Below are positions 1 through 7,520 of a stretch of 32,042 nt of DNA, in pieces. The notes below the pieces were generated by a model. That model saw only the letters and a program-made list of their open reading frames with translations. It did not search any database and had not been told where the DNA came from. Source of the stretch: a bacterium. GTDB lineage: Bacteria; Armatimonadota; Chthonomonadetes; Chthonomonadales; Chthonomonadaceae. The position numbers and the translations under genes were made by a program. Numbering within the stretch: position 1 is the first letter of the stretch; each line of letters opens with the position of its first letter. The stretch covers positions 1-32,042 of the forward strand of contig JAJYCW010000037.1 of the NCBI GenBank assembly GCA_021777995.1, read 5' to 3'.

Positions 1-149
1 AAACGGAGAAATGCGGTACGAAACTCATGCTGCCATCCATCGCGCTTAGGCTGTTCATCAAACCCGTTAGTTGGCCAGGTAAATTGACCGCTTACATTGG
101 CGATGCGATTTCGCCGCCATTGAAGTGCGTCATAAATCTCGGCATTCAT
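1..149 (-). CDS. unidentified protein, N-terminal part (cut by window edge)
   Basis: An open frame runs from an ATG at 149 to the left edge without a stop (49 codons visible). It begins MNAEIYDALQWRRNRI and is rich in Trp, Arg and Asn. There is no signal peptide or membrane segment, and I do not recognise a family. An AGAGGAG Shine-Dalgarno-like run lies about 14 nt before the ATG, which is rather far. The frame is open back to a GTG at 182, preceded by TGA, so a slightly longer start is possible. It lies about 65 nt downstream of the M42 peptidase on the same strand and could be the next gene of that transcript. The call rests on the open frame, the purine-rich site and the strand agreement only. 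Confidence 0.5.
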   Translation of the reverse strand, partial: MNAEIYDALQWRRNRIANVSGQFTWPTNGFDEQPKRDGWQHEFRTAFLR

Positions 150-213
150 CTCTGTTGCACCATCTCCTCTATTTCTTTGCACTCATCGTATGTAACCGGC
201 CAAAGTATTGCAA

Positions 214-1257
214 TTACTGCGCGGCGGAAAGGTATGCAAGCAGTAAGCGGCAAAGCTGTTCCGGAGCTTCCCTGTGCATAATCTCATAACCGTGCGAGTT
301 ATCCACTGCGAGCCCGAGCGTCACCGACCGTGCACAGAGCCCAATGGCCGCGCTGCAGGAAGCGTCACTGCCGCCGCGCGAAAGGTACTGCCAGTGAGGC
401 TGTTGGTTAAGTTCACGAGCACATTGCTCTAATATTGCTGAATCCCGCGCGTCAATTGCTGCGTAGCCGTCTCGCACCCAGATGGTGGGTTCCTTATCGA
501 TCTCAAAGACGGCATCTGGCGTGGTGGGGCCAATTTCGAGTGCCACGCAGATGTCGACTGGGTTTCGCTGCAACCAGTATCTTGCACCCTCACCGCCAAC
601 TTCTTCTGATACGGTTGCGATAAAAGCAAGAGGTACTTTAGGAGGCACTGGGCTAAGCGACAGACGCTCAAGTGCCATTAGCCATACCGCCAGGTCGGCA
701 CGGTCGTCAAGAAACGGTGAGCCAATGAAGTCGTCCATCTGGGTTACCGTCCTTCGTGAACGCCCTAGCACGGCGCGCGTACCAGGCTTTACACCTACAG
801 CCGCCAGTTGCTGCGATGACTTACCCGTAAATATCGAAGCCTGGTTCCAGGTTAGAGGTTTCTCACGGGCTTGTTGGGCGACGCTACTGGGGTGGTCTGT
901 ATGAATAGAGCCGAACGACAGTACCCCGGGAATCACACCCGTGGGCGCGAGTACTTCTACTGCGCCCTCGCCCCATTTCCACGGGTAAACACCTCCTAAC
1001 GAAGCCACTCGTAGCAGCCCATCTTTTTCGACGTGGGTTACTATAAGCGCGATTTCGTCCATGTGCGCCATTACCGCAATGGGTACTTCCCCGGTGTCGC
1101 CTCCAAGAATTGCAACAACGTTTCCCTTGGCATCCACTCTGTGGCTAATATTCATTGCGGCTAGATTAGATGTCAACCACCGGGTAACTTCCTGCTCCTC
1201 ACCGGGTGGGCCATACAGCCGAGTAAGAGATACGATGAGCTCATCTGGGTTTAGCAT
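214..1257 (-). CDS. M42 family metallo-aminopeptidase (TET/FrvX type)
   Basis: This is a cytoplasmic dinuclear-zinc aminopeptidase of the M42 family, whose members form tetrahedral dodecamers that trim peptides (family knowledge). The 347 residues match the usual length. Metal and catalytic positions are visible in order: AHMDE (His65, Asp67), LDDRAD (Asp184/185), SEEVGGEG (Glu218/219) and SHGYE (His322). The ligand normally given by an Asp after the Glu pair falls at VALEIG, so Glu241 seems to stand in for it. RGGSDA (about 295-299) is the usual loop before the last His. The ATG at 1257 has AAAGGTG seven bases upstream. The gene follows the DUF3187-like gene by about 70 nt, which contains a 14-bp palindrome. 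The family is clear; the substrate (peptide, or another amide as in FrvX or endoglucanase-named members) is not. Confidence 0.9.
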   Translation of the reverse strand: MLNPDELIVSLTRLYGPPGEEQEVTRWLTSNLAAMNISHRVDAKGNVVAILGGDTGEVPIAVMAHMDEIALIVTHVEKDGLLRVASLGGVYPWKWGEGAVEVLAPTGVIPGVLSFGSIHTDHPSSVAQQAREKPLTWNQASIFTGKSSQQLAAVGVKPGTRAVLGRSRRTVTQMDDFIGSPFLDDRADLAVWLMALERLSLSPVPPKVPLAFIATVSEEVGGEGARYWLQRNPVDICVALEIGPTTPDAVFEIDKEPTIWVRDGYAAIDARDSAILEQCARELNQQPHWQYLSRGGSDASCSAAIGLCARSVTLGLAVDNSHGYEIMHREAPEQLCRLLLAYLSAAQ

Positions 1258-1292
1258 TAATCAGCACCTTTCAAATATTGAGAATGGTCTTA

Positions 1293-1306
1293 CATTACGC
1301 GTAATG
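1293..1306. repeat. 14-bp perfect palindrome in the M42 upstream gap
   Basis: CATTACGCGTAATG equals its own reverse complement. It lies in the 71-nt gap between the DUF3187-like gene and the M42 start, about 36 nt before the M42 ATG. It could be a dimeric-repressor site or a chance palindrome. It has no T-run, so it is a poor terminator candidate. Confidence 0.35.
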
Positions 1307-1328
1307 GCATGCTTTACATTGAACTGAT

Positions 1329-2384
1329 TCATTCCGGATGCCACTCAGCCCCAAACGAGAATGAGATATCCGGCCCAATGTTGCTGAAGCCCGGAAGCGT
1401 GTAATTGTGGATGTCGCCATTTTCTGAATACGAGGCGTATAGCGCTAAATGCTCGTTAAGTACATGTGTGAAGCCAAATGTTGCGGTAACATTCGCCTGG
1501 TCTGCAAGATTATTGCCGGTGCGCAGTACTGTGCTGGCGGCGTCAACCTGTAACACATAGCGATCGCGGCTGTTTGGGTGATACTCTATGGCAACCATTC
1601 CTTGCTGAACGTGCGACGCGGCGCCGGGAAGGTTCGAAGCATGGCCCAGTAGTGCACCACCAATATTGGCGAAAAGCGTAATGTCCCTACCTTCAGCATA
1701 TCGTGCATCGATAGATAATCCCTCGTCCACGTTGCCGCTGCCAAGCAGTAGACGGGGGTTGCCCGTGGGAAGCTTAACCGCTAATCGTAATGCCATCGCG
1801 CTTCGATTAGATGAACGGATGAGCGAGTGCTTCAGCGTGACCATGGTTTCCTGTAAGCCAAAACCATTTCCCTGATTCACAATAACCCGTCCCGCAGGGT
1901 CCACTACCTGCAGTTTGGAACGATACTGCGGCCAATGATCCCTGCCAAGCGGGTCGTCTATTGCATCGGCTGGCAGGCCGGTAAGGTGGTGGTAGAAGGT
2001 GATAATACCATCGAGTATGCCCCCATTGCGCCACAGTAGTCCAGTTTGAATCTGCAGTTCAGTTTGGTGACCCAGTCCTCGATGCCATGTTAGGGTGAAG
2101 CGTTGGTACTCATTGTCAATAACGACGCTTGCGCCGGTTGGAGCCGGAATCAACAGGTTGTTAATAAGGTCCAGCTGAAGTCGATAGCTCGATTGGCCAG
2201 AGTGCAACACATCTGCGCCCTGCGGTTGAAACTGAAGAAATAAGAGGTTAAAGGGTGCAGGGTCGCGTAGGGGAATTGGTCCTGAGAATGGTACCTGGGA
2301 AAATGCGCGTATCGATAGCGGCCCTATTGTTAAAAGCATCACAAGGATCGCAGGAGTGATGTTGGCGCGTGCATGCATCTTCAT
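1329..2384 (-). CDS. DUF3187-like outer-membrane beta-barrel protein
   Basis: The N-terminus is a Sec signal peptide: basic residues, a hydrophobic core (AILVMLLTIGPLSI), then a likely cleavage near AFSQ. The mature part starts with GPIPLRDPAPFNLLFLQF, which resembles the opening of DUF3187 proteins. The rest alternates short amphipathic strands and polar turns and ends with ISFSFGAEWHPE, an aromatic-rich final strand typical of barrels. No catalytic motif is visible and the family function is unknown to me; a porin-like or surface role is inference. I chose the ATG at 2384, which gives a Lys-rich n-region. A TTG at 2399 and an ATG at 2378 are alternatives, and none has a strong Shine-Dalgarno. 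It sits about 150 nt downstream of the polyprenyl synthase. Confidence 0.7.
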   Translation of the reverse strand: MKMHARANITPAILVMLLTIGPLSIRAFSQVPFSGPIPLRDPAPFNLLFLQFQPQGADVLHSGQSSYRLQLDLINNLLIPAPTGASVVIDNEYQRFTLTWHRGLGHQTELQIQTGLLWRNGGILDGIITFYHHLTGLPADAIDDPLGRDHWPQYRSKLQVVDPAGRVIVNQGNGFGLQETMVTLKHSLIRSSNRSAMALRLAVKLPTGNPRLLLGSGNVDEGLSIDARYAEGRDITLFANIGGALLGHASNLPGAASHVQQGMVAIEYHPNSRDRYVLQVDAASTVLRTGNNLADQANVTATFGFTHVLNEHLALYASYSENGDIHNYTLPGFSNIGPDISFSFGAEWHPE

Positions 2385-2537
2385 ACCAAGCAGATTCAAC
2401 AGGCTGGTACAGTATTCCTGTTATAGGTTATTGTTTGGGAAGAGGCCGGCAACTTGGCGGTTACTTAAACAATCATCGTGAAAGTGGCAGGAAGGAACAG
2501 GTTAGCTTTTAATGCGTTGGAAGATACGGTGCACGAT

Positions 2538-3557
2538 TTAACCACTTCGCTGAACAACGTAATCCGTTAAAGCTTCGAGGCACTCTCGCGCAGGCGTATA
2601 TGGAAGCATGGAAAGAGCAGCGTGAGCTTTCTCAACGTACTCCCGTGCGGTTTCTCGGGTTCGGTTAAAGGCGTCGTGGGACGCCAGCGTATCAACTACA
2701 TCCTGAACGCCGTCGTCGTCTAATGTGCTGTTGCCAAATGCTGCCAACAGGCACTTGCGCTCGGCTGCAGTTGCTTCCTGCATGGCAATAAGCCATGGCA
2801 TTGTGGCCCTACCGTCCTTGAGATCGCTCCCTACAGGTTTGCCCGTAAGCGACGGCTCCCCATTGTAGTCCAAGAGATCATCTGCAATTTGAAATGCCAT
2901 ACCCAGTCCGAAACCATATTGTGCAAGCGCATCGGATACCTCGTCATTTGCACCGGCAAGTATCGAGCCTGCACGACAACACCCTTCAACAAAGACGGCA
3001 GTCTTCTTGCGCAGAATTTCGAAATAGACCGCTAGTGGAAGATCTGGAACACCGGTTGCAGCGATCTCCATTACCTCGCCTTCACTCATTGCAATTGTGA
3101 TTTCGGATACAGAACGGATGATCCGAAGGTCACCGTCGATGGCAAGAAGTCTCATCGCGCGAGCGAGCAGATAGTCTCCGCTTAGCACCGCCGTGCCGTT
3201 TCCAAAGATGGCATTTGCGGTGGGTCGTCCGCGTCTCATGGATGTCCGGTCGACAACATCGTCATGTACCAGGGTAGCCATGTGCACAAATTCAACAGCT
3301 GCACCCACCATTGCAATGCGTTCGCGGCTGGCATTGGCCTGCCAACTCCTTGCCGCAAGCGCCACCATGGCCGGTCGAAGACGCTTTCCGCCCGCCTGCA
3401 GAAGAGAACAGGTGAGATCGGAAATCGCGCGCACGTCGGAACCAACCTCGGCATTCATGCGTGCCTCAACGGCATCCATATCCGGACGAACAAAATCTAG
3501 TAACGAGGCTGCAGACGCCGTCGTGGAGAAATTGATTACATGTAGTGGAGCGCTCAT
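2538..3557 (-). CDS. long-chain trans-polyprenyl diphosphate synthase (quinone side chain)
   Basis: A class I prenyltransferase that condenses isopentenyl diphosphate onto an allylic diphosphate to build the isoprenoid tail of the quinone. At 339 residues it has the GGKRLRP substrate motif (56-62), the first Asp-rich motif DDVVD (99-103) and the second DDLLD (226-230), followed by YNGE and GKPVGSDLKDG. Small residues rather than bulky aromatics just before DDVVD (MATLVH) fit a long-chain product. The ATG at 3557 overlaps the menG stop (ATGA), so translation is probably coupled. A longer in-frame start at 3608 would bury the gene in menG and is less likely. The exact chain length cannot be read from sequence. 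Confidence 0.93.
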   Translation of the reverse strand: MSAPLHVINFSTTASAASLLDFVRPDMDAVEARMNAEVGSDVRAISDLTCSLLQAGGKRLRPAMVALAARSWQANASRERIAMVGAAVEFVHMATLVHDDVVDRTSMRRGRPTANAIFGNGTAVLSGDYLLARAMRLLAIDGDLRIIRSVSEITIAMSEGEVMEIAATGVPDLPLAVYFEILRKKTAVFVEGCCRAGSILAGANDEVSDALAQYGFGLGMAFQIADDLLDYNGEPSLTGKPVGSDLKDGRATMPWLIAMQEATAAERKCLLAAFGNSTLDDDGVQDVVDTLASHDAFNRTRETAREYVEKAHAALSMLPYTPARECLEALTDYVVQRSG

Positions 3558-4324
3558 AGCTGCATCGCCTCCGCCTGGGAGGTAGCCCGGGTACCAATGT
3601 GGATACATACTGTTCCGAAGTTGAGCTTCCGTATTGTAACCTTTTCAATTCCTGCCTGTTCCATCATCCGTGACAGTTCATGCCTATCAATGAAGGATTT
3701 CATCGACTGCGGCAGATAGGTGTACGCATCGCGACGGCTAAGTAGACCGCCTAGCCATGGCAAGAATTTGAAAAGGTACCATGTAACTACCGGAGAGACA
3801 CCCTCGGGTCGAGTAAACTCGAGCACGACGACTTTGCCACCTGGTTTTACCACGCGGGACATTTCTTCGAGCGCAGAGGCGATAGAAGCGACGTTTCTAA
3901 TCCCAAAACCGACCGTAACAACGTCGAATACGCCAGAGGTAAATGGCAAAGCTTCAGTGTTGCCTACCATCATGCGTATAGGAGCGTGGGATTGTCGTTG
4001 TAGTGTACCGTATCCGGCCCTTATCATAGGGGCACAAAAGTCCGAACCGGCTACTTTACCACTGATCCCAACTGCTCGTGCTAAATCTAGCGCGAAGGCT
4101 CCGGTTCCAGTGCACACATCGAGGCAGGTCTGCCCTGGTTCTACCTGGGCGAGTCGAACTGCCAACCGACGCCACCTCCTATGCATTCGGAGGCTCAACA
4201 AATCATTAAGCAGATCATAGCGCGGCGCTATTTCTGCGAACATTGCCTGTACGTACTGCTCTTTGCTACCGTTAAAGTATGCGCTGTCCGATGTTGGGGC
4301 GGTTGTGACTGCCTCTTGAGCCAT
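3554..4324 (-). CDS. menG: demethylmenaquinone methyltransferase (MenG/UbiE)
   Basis: A SAM-dependent C-methyltransferase for the last step of menaquinone synthesis (or the equivalent ubiquinone step). The family signature is complete over 256 residues: MFAEIAPRYDLLN near 28-40, SAM motif I DVCTGTGAFALD (69-80), NTEALPF with FDVVTVGFGIRN, and VVKPGGKVVVLEF as motif III. The ending is the usual KLNFGTVCIHIGTR. The overlap with a polyprenyl diphosphate synthase supports a quinone role. Menaquinone is favoured because no ubiquinone gene is nearby, but the sequence alone does not separate the two. A plausible promoter lies at 4353-4381, giving a short leader. A purine-rich AGGAAG sits about 14 nt before the ATG. 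Confidence 0.93.
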   Translation of the reverse strand: MAQEAVTTAPTSDSAYFNGSKEQYVQAMFAEIAPRYDLLNDLLSLRMHRRWRRLAVRLAQVEPGQTCLDVCTGTGAFALDLARAVGISGKVAGSDFCAPMIRAGYGTLQRQSHAPIRMMVGNTEALPFTSGVFDVVTVGFGIRNVASIASALEEMSRVVKPGGKVVVLEFTRPEGVSPVVTWYLFKFLPWLGGLLSRRDAYTYLPQSMKSFIDRHELSRMMEQAGIEKVTIRKLNFGTVCIHIGTRATSQAEAMQL

Positions 4325-4352
4325 TATGCTAATGCTGCTTCCTGTTCCGGTG

Positions 4353-4381
4353 CTTATAATACTTCGCAGTATTTTTCACAA
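4353..4381 (-). promoter_or_regulatory. candidate sigma70 promoter of menG with an inverted repeat in its spacer
   Basis: On the minus strand TTGTGA (-35, 4381-4376) and TATAAG (-10, 4358-4353) are separated by 17 bp. The spacer holds AATACT-TCGC-AGTATT (4358-4373 on the plus strand), a perfect 6-bp inverted repeat and a possible repressor site. The predicted transcript would start about 20 nt before the menG ATG. Confidence 0.45.
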
Positions 4382-4734
4382 AGTACATGGCACGAATATA
4401 CCTATACCTCAAAACGGGTAACATTGTGCCATTGATGCTGCACAAATGCCTGAAATTCCGCGTAGCTACAGAAATTTCGACTCTACGGCAATCATTTCGA
4501 GAGTTGTAATCGCCTGCAGATTAATCATTGGACGAATGGCCAAAAAACGCAGTTCCGTGGCTCTTATTTTGGGCGTGCCGATTGCGAAATTCCTGCGATT
4601 AGGCAACCATGCCAGCCCGTTAGGTGACATACTCATCGTTATCATGAACGACATTTGCTATCACTATTTCGCTGCACAATCCGTATCTAGCAGGACATTG
4701 CGCGACGATTTGGGCATGTGGGGTTGGCGCGTTC

Positions 4735-4743
4735 TGGTATAAT
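4735..4743 (+). promoter_or_regulatory. extended -10 promoter candidate for the rex operon
   Basis: TGGTATAAT is a consensus -10 hexamer (4738-4743) with the TGn extension. No good -35 lies at 17 bp, which is common for extended -10 promoters. The leader to the rex start would be about 50 nt. Confidence 0.55.
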
Positions 4744-4801
4744 TCCAGAGTGAGGCTACCGATAATACTGATGTTTGGTATAGGCCTAAGGTAGGTATTT
4801 G

Positions 4802-5476
4802 GTGACCCAGTTTAATCAATCTAGAGTGCCGGTCCCTACTTTAGGGCGCCTTGCTACCTATTTACGCGTTCTAATGGATCTGGATCGGGCCAAGGTAGAG
4901 ACGGTGTCATCAGCAGAAATGGAACGCCAGACAGGTATTAATGCCGCACAATTCCGTAAGGACCTCTCTTACTTTGGTGAATTTGGCAAGCCGGGGGTGG
5001 GTTATACTGTTCTCGACCTGCAGGATCGTATTACTAGAATTCTAAAGATCGACCGGCGTCAGCCAGTAATATTGGTGGGTGCTGGAAACCTCGGTTCAGC
5101 GTTGGTGGGCTACCCAGGCTTCCAGGAAAATCAGATGGAACTTGTTGCAGTTTTTGACAACAATCCTGCCAAAGTAGGATCTGTCATCCACAATCTGACG
5201 ATTCAGGACTTTCGGAACGTAAAAGAGTTGAACCAGCAGCTTAATGCGAGGATTGCCATTTTGGCAGTGCCGGCTGTAGGCGTGCAGCGCGTAGCCGATG
5301 AACTGGTGCAATCGGGAGTCAAGGCGATCCTCAACTTCGCACCAGCGACGCTAAAGGTACCGGAGGATGTAGTGGTTAGAAACGTTTCCTTCATGCAGGA
5401 ATTGGCCGTCTTGTCATATCATACGTCTGGCAGGATGCTGGCGTCGGATGTGGTACCACCGGCAAATAAGATTTAG
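4802..5476 (+). CDS. rex: redox-sensing transcriptional repressor Rex
   Basis: Rex is a dimeric repressor that leaves its operator when NADH binds, so it links gene expression to the NADH/NAD+ ratio (family knowledge). An N-terminal winged helix (about 1-80) carries the hallmark AQFRKDLSYFGEFGKPGVGY. The Rossmann domain begins with ILVGAGNLGSAL near 91-101. The C-terminal FAPATLKVPEDVVVRNV followed by LAVLSYH is the swapped helix region of Rex. The length (about 224) is normal. I prefer the GTG at 4802 because AAGGTAGG (4788-4795) is better spaced to it than to the TTG at 4799. It heads an operon with a siroheme gene, hemA and a CcsA/HemX-like gene, so redox control of tetrapyrrole supply is a reasonable inference. 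No canonical 18-bp Rex operator was found upstream. Confidence 0.96.
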   Translation: MTQFNQSRVPVPTLGRLATYLRVLMDLDRAKVETVSSAEMERQTGINAAQFRKDLSYFGEFGKPGVGYTVLDLQDRITRILKIDRRQPVILVGAGNLGSALVGYPGFQENQMELVAVFDNNPAKVGSVIHNLTIQDFRNVKELNQQLNARIAILAVPAVGVQRVADELVQSGVKAILNFAPATLKVPEDVVVRNVSFMQELAVLSYHTSGRMLASDVVPPANKI

Positions 5477-5490
5477 TCACTTGGAATAAT

Positions 5491-6177
5491 ATGGCACTTG
5501 CGTATCCGGTTAATCTCAATATTAGCGGCTGGAACTGCCTCGTTGTGGGGGGAGGCAGCGTTGGTTTGCGTCGCGCTGAGAGCCTATTGAACTGCGATGC
5601 GAACGTGACAGTTGTAGCCCCGATTGTTGACGGTAAACTCGACGAGCTGGGCAAGAGCGGCAGAATCGTGTTATTGAAAGAACCCTTTATTCCCTCCCAC
5701 CTCGACGGTATGCGCATAGTTATCGCAGCAACCAACAGCACGGAAGTGAATGACGCGATCGGGGAGCTGTGCCGAAATAGTGCCATCCTCGTAAATAGGG
5801 CTGACGATGCTTCCAAGGGCGATTTTGCTGTTCCTGCAGTCGTTAGGCGCGGCGCTTTAACTCTATCTGTGGCCACCGACGGCAGCCATCCTCGGCTTAC
5901 CACGCAGATTGCAAAAGCGCTGGAAGCGTCGTACGGGCCGGAATACGAACCCTACGTCGCGATGTTGCGAATGCTACGGCTTGAGATACTGGCTGAGGCC
6001 GCAGCGCATCATGAGAGGGAGGCTGCATTCGCGGCTTTGAACGAACGTGAAGAGGATCTGCTTCACCTTATCAGATCTGGTAACGAAGCGGAGGCCCTGC
6101 ACACTGCGCGCCAAACAGTATCTTCCGCGATTCACTCCCTGCGTGCGCATCATGGCAAGGGAAACCACCACCAGTGA
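5491..6177 (+). CDS. precorrin-2 dehydrogenase / sirohydrochlorin ferrochelatase (CysG N-terminal, Met8-like)
   Basis: This NAD-dependent enzyme oxidises precorrin-2 to sirohydrochlorin and may insert iron to give siroheme. The 228 residues correspond to the N-terminal half of CysG without the methyltransferase half. The NAD fold is clear: PVNLNISGWNCLVVGGGSVG near 6-25, then RRAESLL. Later motifs are VIAATNS, LVNRADDASKGDFAVPAVVRRG and LTLSVATDGSHPRL, the last being the usual Met8/CysG active-site loop. It starts 14 nt after rex with a weak ribosome site. Its TGA overlaps the GTG start of hemA (GTGA), so the two are probably translationally coupled. The C-terminal 60 residues are charged helices. 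Confidence 0.92.
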   Translation: MALAYPVNLNISGWNCLVVGGGSVGLRRAESLLNCDANVTVVAPIVDGKLDELGKSGRIVLLKEPFIPSHLDGMRIVIAATNSTEVNDAIGELCRNSAILVNRADDASKGDFAVPAVVRRGALTLSVATDGSHPRLTTQIAKALEASYGPEYEPYVAMLRMLRLEILAEAAAHHEREAAFAALNEREEDLLHLIRSGNEAEALHTARQTVSSAIHSLRAHHGKGNHHQ

Positions 6178-7520
6178 TACTAGCGCAAATCGGTCTCAGC
6201 CATCACACCACACCTATTCAATTGCGCGAGCGTTTTAGCTGCCCAGACAGCGCTATTACCAATGCGTATCATACGCTCCATGGTTTTGGAGTCAATGAGG
6301 TGGTGATCGTATCCACCTGCAATAGAGTAGAACTCTATGCTTGTGCCGAGATGTCGGAAGAGGCGTTGCGACGTACGCTCGTTCGATTTCTTAGTCAGTT
6401 CCATCACGTGCCAGAGCGGGACTTTGACCAGCACTTGCAGTGGCGTGTAGATCAGGAAGCGGCTGCCCACCTAATGCGTGTTGCTGCTAGCTTGGATTCG
6501 TTAGTGCTGGGCGAAGCACAGATATTAGGACAGGTTAGAAACGCCCTTCGACTTGCGCAAGACCGGGGGCATGCCGGCTATACGCTTACACGGCTTTTTG
6601 AACAGGCGCTGCACACTGGTAAGCGCGTCCAAACAGAAACCGGCCTTGGCCGCGGTAGGTACAGCGTGGGGCATGCAGCTGTTGAGATGGCAGGGCGCAT
6701 ATTTGATGACTTCTCTAAGGCCAAAATCCTTATTCTAGGTGCTGGCAAGATGAGCGAAGTGACTGCGCGGCATCTGGTCGAAAAGGGTGTAAAGTGGGTA
6801 GTGGTTGCCAATCGCACGTATCAGCGGGCAGTGGACCTTGCCATTCAACTTGGCGGCAGCGCAATGGCTTTTGACGATGCTTTCAACTCAGGCCTTGCAG
6901 ATGCAGACATCGTAATTGCCTCTACAGCTGCTCCCCACGCGATCATTCACCGTAGTAACCTGCAGCCTATCATGCGCAGGCGTCGCGGCAAGCCTCTCTT
7001 TATTATTGATATCGCGATTCCCCGAGACGTGGATCCAAATGTGAACACGCTCGAAAACGTCTTTCTTTACAACGTGGACGATCTTCAACATTGTGTGCAT
7101 GAGGATGCAACTCGTAGAGCAGGCGAGGCAGAGTCCGCAAGGCTGATTGCCGAAGAAGAGACGCTCGCCTTTCTTGGCTGGTACCGTGCAAGGCAGGCAA
7201 CCCCAACGATAGCGCAGCTCAAGAACCACCTTGATGAAATTAAAGAAGACTACATGCGCATCTTTGGTCCCCGACTTGCGCACCTAAGTGCAAAGGATAG
7301 GCAGACCATTGAGACCATGGTGCAGTCGATGATGGACCAGGTGGCCAGACAGCCAATTCAGAAATTGAAGCGGGACGCCGCCGGCGAGGGTACGGTGCCA
7401 ATTAGCCTAGCAGCTGCCACCCTTCACCTGTTCGGTTTGGATGGCAGTGGCTCAGGGGCCGAGGTAGTAACGGAGAGTGTTGAGGCGCCTGACGGTGCAC
7501 CAGTACGAGAGACTGCCTGA
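6174..7520 (+). CDS. hemA: glutamyl-tRNA reductase
   Basis: It reduces glutamyl-tRNA to glutamate-1-semialdehyde with NADPH, the first committed step of the C5 tetrapyrrole pathway. All signature regions are present in 448 residues: GLSHHTTPIQLRERF (7-21), STCNRVELY with catalytic Cys49, the conserved His99 region, SLDSLVLGEAQILGQV (107-121), and the NADPH fold LILGAGKMSEV (187-196). A helical dimerisation tail follows. The start is a GTG overlapping the stop of the upstream siroheme gene. Its own stop overlaps the next ATG by one base (TGATG). The last 40 residues after LHLFG are Gly/Glu/Ala rich and look like a poorly conserved tail. hemB, hemC, hemD and hemL are not in the window. Confidence 0.97.
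   Translation: MILAQIGLSHHTTPIQLRERFSCPDSAITNAYHTLHGFGVNEVVIVSTCNRVELYACAEMSEEALRRTLVRFLSQFHHVPERDFDQHLQWRVDQEAAAHLMRVAASLDSLVLGEAQILGQVRNALRLAQDRGHAGYTLTRLFEQALHTGKRVQTETGLGRGRYSVGHAAVEMAGRIFDDFSKAKILILGAGKMSEVTARHLVEKGVKWVVVANRTYQRAVDLAIQLGGSAMAFDDAFNSGLADADIVIASTAAPHAIIHRSNLQPIMRRRRGKPLFIIDIAIPRDVDPNVNTLENVFLYNVDDLQHCVHEDATRRAGEAESARLIAEEETLAFLGWYRARQATPTIAQLKNHLDEIKEDYMRIFGPRLAHLSAKDRQTIETMVQSMMDQVARQPIQKLKRDAAGEGTVPISLAAATLHLFGLDGSGSGAEVVTESVEAPDGAPVRETA

Larger units (their letters stand above)
4325..4801. other. divergent intergenic region between menG and rex
   Basis: About 475 bp without a convincing gene. It holds the menG promoter candidate (4353-4381), a 22-bp element TTGTGC-N10-GCACAA with perfect 6-bp arms (4424-4445), and the rex promoter candidate (4735-4743). 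A 98-codon plus frame at 4446-4742 has no Shine-Dalgarno and no recognisable domain; I treat it as chance. The stretch between about 4450 and 4730 shows nothing I can name. Confidence 0.6.

Noticed and set aside
3720..4220. 166-codon plus-strand frame
   Set aside because: Antisense to menG, which has complete methyltransferase motifs.
4424..4445. TTGTGC-N10-GCACAA as a true Rex operator
   Set aside because: The half-sites are 4 bp too far apart for the known 18-bp motif; kept only as a low-confidence hypothesis.
4446..4742. 98-codon plus-strand frame between menG and rex
   Set aside because: No ribosome site, no recognisable domain, and it covers the rex promoter candidate.
5391..5903. 170-codon minus-strand frame
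   Set aside because: Antisense to the rex end and the siroheme gene, whose motifs are clear.
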